A stretch of 64,000 nt of DNA. Source: Corallococcus interemptor. Its GTDB lineage: Bacteria; Myxococcota; Myxococcia; Myxococcales; Myxococcaceae. This document shows, piece by piece, positions 17,059 through 26,640 of the stretch. Numbering within the stretch: position 1 is the first letter of the stretch; each line of letters begins with the position of its first letter. The translations under genes and the position numbers were made by a program. The notes beneath the pieces were generated by a model that saw only the letters and a list, made by a program, of their open reading frames with translations, searched no databases and was not told the DNA's origin. The stretch lies in the NCBI RefSeq assembly GCF_003668875.1, contig NZ_RAWM01000008.1, positions 1 through 64,000 of the forward strand. Direction: 5' to 3'.

Positions 17059-18447
17059 TCAGCCCTGGCCCTGCGCCGGCGGTGGGTTCTGCCGGCGCTC
17101 GGCGGGGGTGGCCTCCAGGTCCTGCGCCGCCATGTAGACGACGTTCCGGGTGCCCCGCTTGCCCCGGTACATGGCGCGGTCGGACAGGTCCAGGAGGTGG
17201 TCCTTGTCCTGGGCGTGCTCCGGGAAGCTGGCCACGCCGATGCAGGTGGTGAGCTTGAGCGCCAGCCCCTCGCGGCCCAGGAACTGATGGGTCTCCATGG
17301 TGCGGCGGATGCGCTCGGCGACCTTCAGGGCTCCGCCGGAGTCCGTGCCGCGCAGGAGCACCACGTACTCGTCGCCGCCGAAGCGCGCCACCACGTCCGG
17401 ATCGCGCACGCAGCCCTTGAGCACGCGCGCGGCCTCCACCAGCACGCGCGAGCCGACGAGGTGCCCGTGCGTGTCGTTGATGGCCTTGAAGCGGTCCAGG
17501 TCCAGGAACAGCAGGGAGAAGGGCCGCTCCGTCTGCAGGGCCTCGTTCACCTCGCGGTCCAGCACCAGGTGCAGGTAGCGCGTGTTGAACAGGCGGGTGA
17601 GGTCGTCGACGTAGGCCAGGTCCTCCACGGCGGCGAAGCGGCCCAGGTTGCGCAGGGCCAGCGCCCAGTTGCGCACGAGGAAGCCCACCGTCTCCGGGTG
17701 GTGCTCCGGGGGCGCGCCGTCGTGGAAGAGCACCGCGTGGCCCAGCACCAGGTCGCCGTCCACGGCGGGGAAGGAGAGGGTGCGCGGCCAGGGCACCTGC
17801 AGGCCGTCCAGCGCCTGGGCCGTGCGCGAGCCCGCGAGCCGTTCGATGAGCTGCGGAACCAGCGCCTCGTGCAGGTCCACCGGCAGCCCGCGCATGCCGT
17901 GCGAGCGGAAGCCGGTGCCGGTGGGGTCGCGCTCCAGGAGCATCACCGCGGAGGCGTTGGCCATGGACTCCAGCGCGTCGGAGGTGGCCACGGCCAGCCG
18001 TTCGCGGTCGAGCGTGGTGGCGATGCGCTGGCCCGCCTCCAGCAGCGCGACGTGCTGTCGCAGGGACGCGTTCTCACGCATCAGGTCGCGCGTGGTGAGC
18101 GCGCGGCGCAGCGCGTGCTCCAGGGCCTCCGGCGCCACGGGCTTGACCAGATACTCCGCCGCGCCGCTCTTGATGGCGCGCACCGCGGGGGCGACCTTGT
18201 CCAGGCCGGTGATGACCAGCACCTCCACGCCAGGGTAGCGCTCGCGCACGTGACGGAGGACTTCCATGCCGTCGCCGCCGGGGAGGATGAGGTCGGTCAC
18301 CACCGCGTCGAAGCGCTGCGCGGAGAGGGCGGCCTTCGCGTCCGCCACGGTGGCCACCGCCGTGACGAAGTGGCCCGCGGCCGTGAGGTAGTCGCCGTAC
18401 AGGTTGCGAGCGATCTTTTCGTCGTCGACGAGGAGCAGGCGCGCCAT
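17059..18447 (-). CDS. Response regulator with diguanylate cyclase output
   Basis: Start ATG 18447 (MARLLLVDDE); a GTG at 18468 would add seven residues. Domains: a receiver (about 1-120; DDE, Asp in VVTDLILPG, Lys in LVKPVA), a GAF-like linker (about 140-280), and a GGDEF domain (about 290-440) with RFGGDEYV and an intact I-site RDPD five residues before it. It should make cyclic di-GMP, feedback-inhibited through the I-site. The receiver suggests phosphorylation by a kinase, possibly the one at 14976. It is convergent with the ferritin gene, with 6 bp between them. Confidence 0.88.
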   Translation of the reverse strand: MARLLLVDDEKIARNLYGDYLTAAGHFVTAVATVADAKAALSAQRFDAVVTDLILPGGDGMEVLRHVRERYPGVEVLVITGLDKVAPAVRAIKSGAAEYLVKPVAPEALEHALRRALTTRDLMRENASLRQHVALLEAGQRIATTLDRERLAVATSDALESMANASAVMLLERDPTGTGFRSHGMRGLPVDLHEALVPQLIERLAGSRTAQALDGLQVPWPRTLSFPAVDGDLVLGHAVLFHDGAPPEHHPETVGFLVRNWALALRNLGRFAAVEDLAYVDDLTRLFNTRYLHLVLDREVNEALQTERPFSLLFLDLDRFKAINDTHGHLVGSRVLVEAARVLKGCVRDPDVVARFGGDEYVVLLRGTDSGGALKVAERIRRTMETHQFLGREGLALKLTTCIGVASFPEHAQDKDHLLDLSDRAMYRGKRGTRNVVYMAAQDLEATPAERRQNPPPAQGQG

Positions 18448-18500
18448 GACTTGTTCAGGGCTTAGCACCCAACGCTGGAAGGCTGCTAGGGTCCCAACCC

Positions 18501-19313
18501 GTGCCCTTTGAAAGCGGACGGCGGCTCTGCCTGCTGGTGGAGGCCGGTGAGACGCGCTACGCGGTGGAGGCCACGTCCGTCATCGAGGTCGCGATGCCGG
18601 GCGCACGCGGCGCGAGCCTGCGTGGCGTACTCGAGGTGAAGGATCTCTCCTCGCTGCTCGGCGGCCCGCCCGAGGACGTGCCGGGCATGGTGGTGGTGCT
18701 GGACGTCAGCCCCACGCTCGCGGTGCGGGTGCGCTCGGTGGTGGAGGTCGCGGACGTCGCGAGGGATCCGTTCTTCCTCCTGCCTCCGGGGCTGGCGGAC
18801 TCGCTGGCGCCCCTGAGCCGGGGCGCGGTGCTGCACAAGGACCGGCTGTACCTGGAGCTCATCGTGGAGGCGCTGCCGCACCGGGCGGGCCCCCGCGCGG
18901 CCCCGCCGGAGCTCCGGCCCGTGCACTGGGCGGACGCGCCCCCGGAGCGGGCGCTGGTGCTGGAGTCACAGGGAGTGCTCTTTGGCGTCCCCCTGGGTTC
19001 GGTCTCCCAGGTGGTGCCCCGGGGCGAGGCCTTCAGCGTGCTCCCGGTGCAGAGCGGGCCGGTGGCGGGCGTCTATCCGCACGCGCAGGCGCTGTGGCCC
19101 ATCTGTTCGGTCCCGGCGCTTCTGGGGGCGCCGGCCCGGGTGGAGGAGCTGTTCGTCCTCACGGAGCTCGCCGGCCGGAACGTGGGGCTGGCGGCCACCC
19201 GGGTGCTTGGCGTGCTGCAGAAATTCAAGCCGGCCGAGCTGCCCGGAACGTTCCGGGCACCGGGGCTGCCGGATCCGGTGATGTTACTGGACCTGCAGCG
19301 CATGTTTTCTTGA
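18501..19313 (+). CDS. CheW-like domain protein
   Basis: A GTG start gives a 270-aa protein with two CheW-like beta-barrel halves. One spans about residues 5-130 (RLCLLVEAGETRYAVEATSV, then VVVLDVSP). The other spans about 150-270 (ALVLESQGVLFGVPLGSVSQ, then FVLTELAGRNVGLAATRVLG). CheW proteins couple chemoreceptors to CheA kinases. Here the hydrophobic pattern fits, but no che genes are adjacent. The gene runs divergently from the diguanylate cyclase gene. Confidence 0.65.
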   Translation: MPFESGRRLCLLVEAGETRYAVEATSVIEVAMPGARGASLRGVLEVKDLSSLLGGPPEDVPGMVVVLDVSPTLAVRVRSVVEVADVARDPFFLLPPGLADSLAPLSRGAVLHKDRLYLELIVEALPHRAGPRAAPPELRPVHWADAPPERALVLESQGVLFGVPLGSVSQVVPRGEAFSVLPVQSGPVAGVYPHAQALWPICSVPALLGAPARVEELFVLTELAGRNVGLAATRVLGVLQKFKPAELPGTFRAPGLPDPVMLLDLQRMFS

Positions 19314-19430
19314 TCGGCCCAAAGCGCGAATCCTAAGCTTCTCCGATTGACACAGGGCGTGCAGGCAGGCTTGCTCGCCCGAAATCTCAAACGAATTCAG
19401 GGGGGTATGCGCCCCCCGAGGCCGGAGCCG

Positions 19431-20696
19431 ATGCCCAAGAATCTACTGATCGCCGACGACTCGCTCACCATCCGCAAGGTGATCGGGATGATCTTCGCGA
19501 CGGAAGACTTCCAGGTGACCGCGGTGGACAACGGGCTGGACGCCATCTCCCGCACGCGCGAGCTGCGTCCGGACGTGGTGCTCGCGGACGTGATGATGCC
19601 GGGCAAGAGCGGCTACGAGGTCTGCGAGGCCCTCAAGAGCGACCCCGCCACGCAGGCCATCCCGGTGCTGCTGCTCGCCGGCACCTTCGAGGCGTTCGAC
19701 GAGAACCGCGCGAAGGCCGCCCGGGCGGATGACCACATCACCAAGCCCTTCGAGAGCCAGATCCTCCTGGACAAGGTGAAGGCCCTGGTGGGCCAGAAGT
19801 CCAACACCATGCCCGCGTCCGCCGCGACGCGCGTGCTGCCCCAGACCGCCGCTCCAGTGGCCCCGGCCGCTGCGCCGCCCGCCGCCGCCGCGCCTCCGGG
19901 TGCGCGTCCCGCGGGTGCGCCGCCTCCGGGCGCGGTTCCGCCGGGTGCGCGTCCTCCGGGGCCGGGCGTGCCGCCTCCGGGCGCGCGTCCTCCGGGCGCC
20001 GGTGTTCCTCCGCCTCCGGGCGCCGCGCGTCCGCTGCCGGGCGCCGTTCCGCCGGGTGCACGTCCCGCGGGTGCGCCGCCTCCGGGCGCCATGCCGCCGG
20101 GTGCGCGTCCTCCTCCGGGCGCCATGCCGCCGGGCGCGCGTCCTCCGGGTGCGCCGCCTCCGGGCGCCATGCCGCCGGGTGCGCGTCCTCCTCCGGGTGC
20201 CGTGCCGCCGGGCGCGCGTCCTCCGGGTGCGCCGCCTCCGGGCATGGCCGCGCGTCCGCCGGGCCCTGGCGCTCCGAACATCCCGGGCGGCTTCCCGCGT
20301 CCTCCGGGCGCCGCGGCGCTGCCGTCCGCGCCCCCGCCCGCCGCGGTGCCTCCGGCGGCCCGTGCCCGGGATCCGTTCGGCCTGGGTGCCCCGTCCGCTC
20401 CGCCCGCCGCCCAGGCGCGCACGGAGAGCATCCGCATCGAGGACTCGCTGCCCGAGCCCAGCGGCGCGGAGGAGATTTCGCTGGACCTTGGCGGGCCCCC
20501 GGCGCCGGCCGCCACGCCCGCTCAGCAGGCCCGTCCGTCCGCGGACGGCGGCGAGGCGCTGCTTCGCGAGGCGCTGTCCAAGGCCTCCCGCGAGGTCATC
20601 GAGAAGATTGCCTGGGAGGTCGTCCCGCAGCTGGCGGAGACCATCATCCGGCAGGAGCTGGAGCGGCTCATCAAGGACCGCGAGACCCAGCATTGA
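19431..20696 (+). CDS. Receiver-domain protein with Pro-Gly-rich linker and helical C-terminus
   Basis: The ATG at 19431 ([11 protein letters not shown]) is preferred over the upstream frame start at 19347 because it begins exactly at the receiver fold. Domains: receiver (about 1-120; DDS, Asp in VLADVMMPG, Lys in ITKPFE), a low-complexity linker of about 140 residues made of [18 protein letters not shown] units, and a conserved helical end (about 380-418; [19 protein letters not shown]). Similar C-terminal helices occur in delta-proteobacterial response regulators of unknown output. The linker repeats are likely to vary in length between strains. Confidence 0.75.
   Translation: MPKNLLIADDSLTIRKVIGMIFATEDFQVTAVDNGLDAISRTRELRPDVVLADVMMPGKSGYEVCEALKSDPATQAIPVLLLAGTFEAFDENRAKAARADDHITKPFESQILLDKVKALVGQKSNTMPASAATRVLPQTAAPVAPAAAPPAAAAPPGARPAGAPPPGAVPPGARPPGPGVPPPGARPPGAGVPPPPGAARPLPGAVPPGARPAGAPPPGAMPPGARPPPGAMPPGARPPGAPPPGAMPPGARPPPGAVPPGARPPGAPPPGMAARPPGPGAPNIPGGFPRPPGAAALPSAPPPAAVPPAARARDPFGLGAPSAPPAAQARTESIRIEDSLPEPSGAEEISLDLGGPPAPAATPAQQARPSADGGEALLREALSKASREVIEKIAWEVVPQLAETIIRQELERLIKDRETQH
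19889..20255 (+). repeat. Proline/glycine codon repeat inside the receiver protein
   Basis: About 370 bp of imperfect tandem units related to CCTCCGGGYGCGCGTCC, encoding [10 protein letters not shown] and PPPGAM blocks. Units of about 33-60 bp recur with few differences; for example two nearly identical stretches start near 20082 and 20151. It is a candidate for slippage-driven length variation. Confidence 0.7.
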
Positions 20697-20749
20697 TTCG
20701 CAGTCCCCCCTGATTCCCCGCCGGCCCCGTCGGGGGCCGGCCGCTTGCA

Positions 20750-23700
20750 ATGACTGACACGACTGAACTGTCCAAGGCCTACGAGCCCTCCGAGGTGGAG
20801 GCGCGGTGGTACAACCACTGGCTGGAGCGTGACTACTTCCGCGCCGAAGCCCCTTCCTCCAAGCCGCCGTTCAGCATCGTGCTGCCGCCGCCCAACGTGA
20901 CGGGCAGCCTGCACATCGGCCACGCGCTCACCGCGACCATCCAGGACATCCTCACGCGCTGGAAGCGGATGAGCGGCTTCAACGCGCTCTGGCTGCCGGG
21001 CACGGACCACGCGGGCATCGCCACGCAGATGGTCGTGGAGAAGGAGCTCAAGAAGACGGAAGGCAAGAGCCGCCACGACCTGGGCCGCGAGGCGTTCCTG
21101 GAGCGCGTCTGGACGTGGAAGGGCAAGTTCGGCGCGCGCATCGGCGAGCAGCACCGCTACCTGGGCGCGTCGCTGGACTGGAGCCGCGAGCGCTTCACCA
21201 TGGACGAGCAGTCCTCGGCCGCGGTGCGCGAGGTGTTCGTCCGGCTGTACGAAGAGGGCCTGATGTACCGGGCCCAGAAGCTGATCAACTGGTGCCCGTC
21301 CTGCCGCACGGCCCTCTCCGACCTGGAAGTGGAGCACGAGGAGAAGAACGGCTCGCTCTGGCACATCCGCTATCCGGTGAAGGACAGCGACCGGACGCTC
21401 ACCGTGGCCACGACGCGCCCGGAGACGCTGCTGGGTGACACCGCCGTCGCCGTGCACCCGGAGGATCCGCGCTACCTGGGCCTCGTGGGCCGCAGCGTGC
21501 GCCTGCCGCTCACCGACCGCGAGATCCCCATCATCGCGGACGCGGAGCTGGTGAACATGGAGTTCGGCACCGGCGTGGTGAAGGTCACGCCCGCGCACGA
21601 CTTCAACGACTACCAGACGGGCCTGCGTCACAAGCTGCCGATGCTGTCCATCCTGGACGAAGCGGCCCGGATGACGAAGGACACCGGCAAGTACGCGGGC
21701 CTGGATCGCGCGGAGGCGCGCAAGCAGGTGCTGGCGGACCTGACGGAGCAGGGCCTGCTGGAGAAGGAGGAGCCGCACAAGCTGAGCGTGGGCACCTGCC
21801 AGCGCTGCGCCACCGTGGTGGAGCCGCGCCTGTCTCCGCAGTGGTTCATCAAGATTGAACCGCTGGCGAAGCCGGCCATCCAGGCCGTGGAGGAGGGCCG
21901 CACGAAGTTCGTCCCCGAGTCCTGGACGAACACGTACTTCCACTGGATGAACAACATCCACGACTGGTGCGTGAGCCGCCAGCTGTGGTGGGGCCACCAG
22001 ATCCCCGCGTGGTACTGCACGGCGTGCACGCCCGCGGAGGAGCGCTCCAAGGACACGGCGGACGTCATCGTTTCGCGCACGCCGCCGGAGTCCTGCCCCA
22101 AGTGCGGCGGCAAGGACCTGACGCAGGACCCGGACGTGCTGGACACCTGGTTCTCGTCCGCGCTGTGGCCGTTCTCCACGCTGGGCTGGCCGCGCGAGAC
22201 GGCGGACCTCAAGACCTTCTACCCGACGTCCGTGATGGAGACGGGCCACGACATCATCTTCTTCTGGGTCGCCCGGATGATGATGATGGGCCTGCACTTC
22301 ATGGGGGATGTGCCCTTCCGCACCGTGTACCTGCACGCGATGGTGCGCGACGAGAAGGGCGAGAAGATGTCCAAGACGAAGGGGAACGTCATCGATCCCC
22401 TGGACGTCATCCTCGGCGCGAAGGCGGACGCGCTGCAGCCGTCCCTGCGCAACCGCTTCCCGCAGGGCATGCCCGCGCATGGCGCGGACGCGCTGCGCTT
22501 CACGCTGGCGTCGCTCACGCAGCAGGGCCGTGACATCAAGCTGTCCATGGATCGCCTGGGTGGCTACAAGGCGTTCTGCAACAAGCTGTGGAACGCCAGC
22601 CGCTTCGCCCTGATGAACATGGGCGACTTCAGCCTGGACAAGACGCCGCTGGAGGGCCGCAAGCTGACGCTGGCGGACCGGTGGATCCTCTCCCGGCTGC
22701 AGAAGGCCACGGAGGCCACGCGCGCGTCGCTGGAGGCGTTCGGCTTCGCGGAGGCGGCGTCCACGCTGTACCAGTTCCTGTGGGCGGAGTTCTGCGACTG
22801 GTACATCGAGCTGGCGAAGGGCTCGCTGTACGGCGACGACGCGGAGGCCAAGGACACCACGCGCGCGGTGCTGGTGACGTGCCTGGACCGCATCCTGCGG
22901 CTGATGCACCCGTTCATGCCGTTCATCACCGAGGAGATCTGGCAGAAGCTGCCGATGTCCCGGCCCACGGAGAGCATCTGCATCGCGGCGTACCCGGAGC
23001 CGGAGGCGGCGCGGGTGGACGCGGCCGCGGAAGGCGAGATGGCGCCGGTCATCGCGGCCATCGAGGGCGTGCGCACGCTGCGCGGCGAGAGCAACCTGTC
23101 GCCGGCCGCCAAGGTGAAGGCGGTGGTGCAGAGCCCGGACGCGACGACGCGCGATCTGTTGGAGCGCTGGCGTGCGTACCTGATGCCGCTCGCGGGCCTG
23201 TCCGAGGTGGTGGTGGGCCCCCCGGGCGCCAAGCCTCCGCAGGCGGCGGCGTTCGTGAGCGGCAACCTGGAGATCTACGTGCCCCTGGCGGGCCTGGTGG
23301 ACCTGGACGCGGAGCGCGACCGCCTCAAGAAGGAGATCGCCCGCTCCGAGCAGGAGCTCGCCAGTCTGCAGCGCAAGCTGGACAACCCCAACTTCGTGGC
23401 CCGTGCTCCGCCGGACGTGGTGGAGAAGGACAAGGCCCGGGTGGCGGAGCTCCAGGAGCGCACGGTCAAGCTGCAGGATCACCTCCAGCGCATCGCCCCG
23501 GAGCCCCCCATGTCCGAGACGCCGTCACCGTTACCGGGCAGCACCGAGTCCGAAGCCCCTGAAGCGTCCGAGTCCCCCGCGCCTGAAACTGCACAGGTGA
23601 AGGTGGCCACCGAGCCGCGGGCACCGAAGGACGAAGGGGTGAACCTGGGCCAGGAGCTCAAGGGCGAGATCGAGGCGGAAGAGGCCTCGCAGGCGCCCCA

Positions 23701-24229
23701 GGCTGCGGATCCGGTGGTGGAGGAGGCGCTCAACAAGCTGCGCGAGGGCACCAAGGAAGGGCTGTCCCCGGCGGACCACCATGACCTGGGCGTCGCGTAC
23801 ATGAGCATGGGCCTCGTGGACGACGCGATGCGCGAGTTCGACCGGGCCAAGGAGGGTGGCGACACCCGCGAGGCGCCCGAGGGCTCGGCGGAGCGGGTGA
23901 AGAAGGCTCCGGCGAAGAAGGCTTCGGCCAAGAAGGCCCCGGCCAAGAAGGCCCCGGCCAAGAAGGCCCCGGCCAAGAAGGCGGCCGCGAAGAAGGCCCC
24001 GGCCAAGAAGGCGGCGGGGAAGAAGCGCGCCGCGAAGAAGGCGCCGGCGAAGAAGGCTTCCGCGAAGAAGGCAGCGGGCAAGAAGACGGCCGCGAAGAAG
24101 GCGGCGGTGAAGAAGGCCCCGGCGAAGAAGGCCTCCGCGAAGAAGGCGGCGGGCAAGAAGACGGCCGCGAAGAAGGCCGCGGCGAAGAAGACCACTCGGG
24201 GCAAGCCGGCGCGCAAGGCGCGCCGGTAG
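20750..24229 (+). CDS. valS: Valyl-tRNA synthetase with in-frame histone-H1-like tail
   Basis: The first about 920 residues are a complete class I valyl-tRNA synthetase: HIGH at 55-58 (SLHIGHAL), KMSKT at 539-543, and the C-terminal coiled-coil typical of ValS (about 845-915). It charges tRNA-Val with valine. The frame continues without a stop for 239 more residues: an acidic Pro/Ser linker, a short TPR-like stretch ([20 protein letters not shown]) and about 110 residues of [10 protein letters not shown] repeats. An internal ATG at 23510 (residue 921) with GGAG 6 nt upstream could also start the tail as a separate protein. ValS elsewhere is usually about 880-950 aa. Confidence 0.95.
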   Translation: MTDTTELSKAYEPSEVEARWYNHWLERDYFRAEAPSSKPPFSIVLPPPNVTGSLHIGHALTATIQDILTRWKRMSGFNALWLPGTDHAGIATQMVVEKELKKTEGKSRHDLGREAFLERVWTWKGKFGARIGEQHRYLGASLDWSRERFTMDEQSSAAVREVFVRLYEEGLMYRAQKLINWCPSCRTALSDLEVEHEEKNGSLWHIRYPVKDSDRTLTVATTRPETLLGDTAVAVHPEDPRYLGLVGRSVRLPLTDREIPIIADAELVNMEFGTGVVKVTPAHDFNDYQTGLRHKLPMLSILDEAARMTKDTGKYAGLDRAEARKQVLADLTEQGLLEKEEPHKLSVGTCQRCATVVEPRLSPQWFIKIEPLAKPAIQAVEEGRTKFVPESWTNTYFHWMNNIHDWCVSRQLWWGHQIPAWYCTACTPAEERSKDTADVIVSRTPPESCPKCGGKDLTQDPDVLDTWFSSALWPFSTLGWPRETADLKTFYPTSVMETGHDIIFFWVARMMMMGLHFMGDVPFRTVYLHAMVRDEKGEKMSKTKGNVIDPLDVILGAKADALQPSLRNRFPQGMPAHGADALRFTLASLTQQGRDIKLSMDRLGGYKAFCNKLWNASRFALMNMGDFSLDKTPLEGRKLTLADRWILSRLQKATEATRASLEAFGFAEAASTLYQFLWAEFCDWYIELAKGSLYGDDAEAKDTTRAVLVTCLDRILRLMHPFMPFITEEIWQKLPMSRPTESICIAAYPEPEAARVDAAAEGEMAPVIAAIEGVRTLRGESNLSPAAKVKAVVQSPDATTRDLLERWRAYLMPLAGLSEVVVGPPGAKPPQAAAFVSGNLEIYVPLAGLVDLDAERDRLKKEIARSEQELASLQRKLDNPNFVARAPPDVVEKDKARVAELQERTVKLQDHLQRIAPEPPMSETPSPLPGSTESEAPEASESPAPETAQVKVATEPRAPKDEGVNLGQELKGEIEAEEASQAPQAADPVVEEALNKLREGTKEGLSPADHHDLGVAYMSMGLVDDAMREFDRAKEGGDTREAPEGSAERVKKAPAKKASAKKAPAKKAPAKKAPAKKAAAKKAPAKKAAGKKRAAKKAPAKKASAKKAAGKKTAAKKAAVKKAPAKKASAKKAAGKKTAAKKAAAKKTTRGKPARKARR
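23898..24226 (+). repeat. AAGAAGGC-rich tandem repeats coding for Lys-Ala-Pro tail
   Basis: About 330 bp of 15-bp-type units (GCCAAGAAGGCCCCG and variants) encode [10 protein letters not shown] and AGKKT blocks. They resemble the C-terminal domain of histone H1 and bacterial H1-like proteins. Two near-identical sub-blocks (about 24050-24100 and 24125-24175) suggest internal duplication. Confidence 0.75.
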
Positions 24230-24238
24230 GAGGCGGAA

Positions 24239-25117
24239 GTGCAGCAGGATTATCTCGATCGGCTCATCGCGCTGTCCCTCGACGAGGACCTGGGTGCCGC
24301 GGGGGACGTCACCTCGCTGGCGGTGGTCCCCGCGGAAGCGGAGGGCAGCGGTGAGCTGGTCGCGAAGGAGCAGATGATCGTCGCCGGCCTGGACGCCTTC
24401 GTCCGCGTCTTCCACATGGTGGACGCGGAGGTGGAGGTGGAGGTCCTCAAGCGCGACGGCGAGGAGATCAAACCGAAGGTGGTCGCCGCGCGCGTCCACG
24501 GCAAGCTGCGCTCGCTGCTGGCCGCGGAGCGCACGGCGCTCAACCTGGTGCAGCGCGCCGCCGGCATCGCGACGCTGGCCCAGCAGGCGATGACCTCCGT
24601 GCGGGGCTCGAAGCTGCGGGTGCTGGACACGCGCAAGACGCCGCCGGGCATGCGCGGGCTGGCCAAGCACGCGGTGCGCATGGGCGGCGCGTCCAACCAC
24701 CGCTTCGGCCTCTTCGACGGCATCCTCATCAAGGACAACCACATCGCGGCCGTGGGTGGAGACATCACGGAGGCGGTGCGGCGCGCGAAGCTGAACGGTC
24801 CCCGGCTGGTGAAGGTTGAGGTGGAGGTCACCAACTTCAAACAGCTGGAGGAGGCCATCGCCGCGGGCGCGGACGTCATCATGTTGGACAACATGGACGA
24901 CGCGCAGATCCGCGAAGCGGTGAAGCTGACGGCCAGCCGCGTGCCCATCGAAGTCTCGGGCGGCGTCACGCTGGACCGGCTGCCGCGCTTGGCGAAGCTG
25001 GGCGTGGACTTCGTGTCGATGGGCGCGCTGACGCACTCGGCGCGGGCCATGGACCTGTCGCTGGAGATCGCGACGACGAAGAAGCCCGCGCGCAAGTCCC
25101 GCTCCTCGCAGGGCTGA
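24239..25117 (+). CDS. nadC: Nicotinate-nucleotide pyrophosphorylase (carboxylating)
   Basis: The 292-aa enzyme converts quinolinate and PRPP to nicotinate mononucleotide in de novo NAD synthesis. Family signatures are present: [17 protein letters not shown] (about residue 95), [20 protein letters not shown] (about 130), the KDNHI loop (about 165) and the SGGVT phosphate site (about 240). It starts at GTG, 10 bp after valS, with AGGAGGCGGA overlapping the junction, so the two genes are probably co-transcribed. The C-terminus has a short basic extension ([12 protein letters not shown]). No nadA or nadB is nearby. Confidence 0.93.
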   Translation: MQQDYLDRLIALSLDEDLGAAGDVTSLAVVPAEAEGSGELVAKEQMIVAGLDAFVRVFHMVDAEVEVEVLKRDGEEIKPKVVAARVHGKLRSLLAAERTALNLVQRAAGIATLAQQAMTSVRGSKLRVLDTRKTPPGMRGLAKHAVRMGGASNHRFGLFDGILIKDNHIAAVGGDITEAVRRAKLNGPRLVKVEVEVTNFKQLEEAIAAGADVIMLDNMDDAQIREAVKLTASRVPIEVSGGVTLDRLPRLAKLGVDFVSMGALTHSARAMDLSLEIATTKKPARKSRSSQG

Positions 25118-25142
25118 AGCGAACGAAATTCCAGGTTGAGAG

Positions 25143-25184
25143 AATGGGTAGGCGGGTCAGAGAAGACTGACCCGCCTACCCATT
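25143..25184 (+). terminator. Strong hairpin after nadC
   Basis: An 18-bp perfect stem (25143-25160 with 25167-25184; arms AATGGGTAGGCGGGTCAG) with a 6-nt loop AGAAGA. There is no long T-run (TTGCGTT follows), so it may be a Rho-independent terminator of weak type, or a boundary element at the edge of the Rhs region. Bases 25185-25405 hold nothing else that I can support. Confidence 0.65.
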
Positions 25185-25405
25185 TGCGTTGGGAAGCCTA
25201 CGCCTCATCTGCGTATGCCCGCTCGCATGCCCAGTTGACCTGCCGTGGAAGTGGGTCGTTGCCTTCGGCAACGAAATTCTACTCAAGGCGCGGGGGATTG
25301 ACCGTCTGGTATGCGGCCCTGTACGAATGCAGGTTCCGGCGCTCCCCATCCACCCCTAATGGTTCGAGCGAGCCCGCAAAGGGCTCAGGCCGAAGTGTGC
25401 CCATC

Positions 25406-26602
25406 ATGCCCAAAGGTTTCTCGAAGTACTGGCTTGTCCTTGCAGTTCTGGTGTTGCTGCTTCCCCAATCTCATGCCTGGGGCGCTGTTTGCAGTGCCGG
25501 CGATGAGGCGGGTTGCTCCATGAGCAATGGCTGTCCAGGCACGATGACCTGCTTTGGCACGGGCTATTGGGGAAAGTGCATGCCCATGGCAGGGATTGGA
25601 ACTGGGACCTGTACGGGCTGTGGCGGTGCCACTGGCAAAGTCGTTTGCAGCGGCAGTGGCCAGGTCCTTGCGTGCAAGACATCCGAAACGGAGTTGTGCA
25701 ACAACTGTGACGACAATGCCGACGGCCTTGTCGACAATGCGCCAGGCCAGGGCGCAAGGACTCTGACGCGGAGTTGCAACCGGACAGACACACCGTGCCC
25801 CATTGCAGGCACCCAGGCCTGTACGACCGGGATTTGGAGCCCTTGCTCGGGATGCGGTGGGCTCGTTGCGTGCACCAATTGTGGCAAGAATGGGTCCCGG
25901 ACCTGCGACGTAACTTGCAATCTGAGCAACTGCGTTGTTGGGGCTGAGGAGTGCAACGCCTGCGATGACGATGGCGATGGCAACGTTGATAACATTCCTG
26001 GCACCACCCAGGCACTGTCGCGGCCCTGTCAGACAGCAGCCGCATGTAGCGTGGGCGGCTCCCAGATTTGCAACGCCGCAGCCGGCTTCTGGGGCCCCTG
26101 CTGGGGCTGCTCCGGAGTTGGCACCTGCACGGGTTGTGGTGGCAAGGCGGGAACCGCGCAATGCAATTACTTCTGCAATGCGGATGGCGCAGCGTGCAAT
26201 GTGGGGCCGGAGACGTGCAACGGTTGTGACGACAATGCTGATGGGATCGTCGACAATGCTGTCAATTCGACGCAGCCCCGGTCTTTGACCCAGTCATGCA
26301 CTGTCACCAACGGCGAATGCAGTGTGCCGGGGACCACCTACTGCGCGTCAGGCTATTATGGAGCTTGCACGTCCAATGTCGCGGAACAGTGCAACGGCGT
26401 CGACGACAACTGTGACGGAAACGTCGACGAATTGGTCTGCCGCGCCCAGGCGGGAGGCAGCGGAACGTGCGTGCGGACCACGTGCGAGGCTCAGGGCGTG
26501 AACTGCGGGCCGATTTCCGATGGCTGTGGCGGAACCATGTCTTGTGGCACCTGTGAAGCGGGCCAGGTGTGTTACTCGGGCCGGTGTGTCAACGCGCAGT
26601 AG
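25406..26602 (+). CDS. MopE-like Cys-rich secreted protein
   Basis: The ATG at 25406 gives a signal peptide (MPKGFSKYWLVLAVLVLLL, cleavage after HAWG); the longer frame from 25136 has no coding look. The 398-aa protein carries four MopE-type metal-binding motifs: CNNCDDNADGLVDN, CNACDDDGDGNVDN, CNGCDDNADGIVDN and CNGVDDNCDGNVDE, separated by Cys-rich stretches. The last 50 residues form a CGGTMSCGTCEAGQVC-type disulfide module. Such proteins are exported in myxobacteria; MopE binds copper in Methylococcus, but binding here is not shown. It lies 38 bp upstream of the Rhs gene and may be co-expressed with it. Confidence 0.75.
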   Translation: MPKGFSKYWLVLAVLVLLLPQSHAWGAVCSAGDEAGCSMSNGCPGTMTCFGTGYWGKCMPMAGIGTGTCTGCGGATGKVVCSGSGQVLACKTSETELCNNCDDNADGLVDNAPGQGARTLTRSCNRTDTPCPIAGTQACTTGIWSPCSGCGGLVACTNCGKNGSRTCDVTCNLSNCVVGAEECNACDDDGDGNVDNIPGTTQALSRPCQTAAACSVGGSQICNAAAGFWGPCWGCSGVGTCTGCGGKAGTAQCNYFCNADGAACNVGPETCNGCDDNADGIVDNAVNSTQPRSLTQSCTVTNGECSVPGTTYCASGYYGACTSNVAEQCNGVDDNCDGNVDELVCRAQAGGSGTCVRTTCEAQGVNCGPISDGCGGTMSCGTCEAGQVCYSGRCVNAQ

Positions 26603-26640
26603 GGCTGGGGACCGACCTTCAAGTCGGTCAGGGGTGAGCG

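Noticed and set aside
19884..20300. CRISPR array
   Set aside because: The repeats encode an in-frame Pro-Gly linker, have no unique spacers of constant length, and no cas genes are in the window.
20522..23482. 986-aa open frame on the minus strand opposite valS
   Set aside because: It is antisense to a clear valyl-tRNA synthetase; the long frame reflects third-position GC bias, not a gene.
23479..24216. [14 protein letters not shown] frame antisense to the H1-like tail
   Set aside because: It is the reverse complement of the Lys/Ala codon repeats, so its hydrophobic look is an artefact.
25136..25405. N-terminal extension of the MopE-like protein
   Set aside because: The translated stretch has no coding character, contains the nadC hairpin, and would bury the clear signal peptide that starts at 25406.
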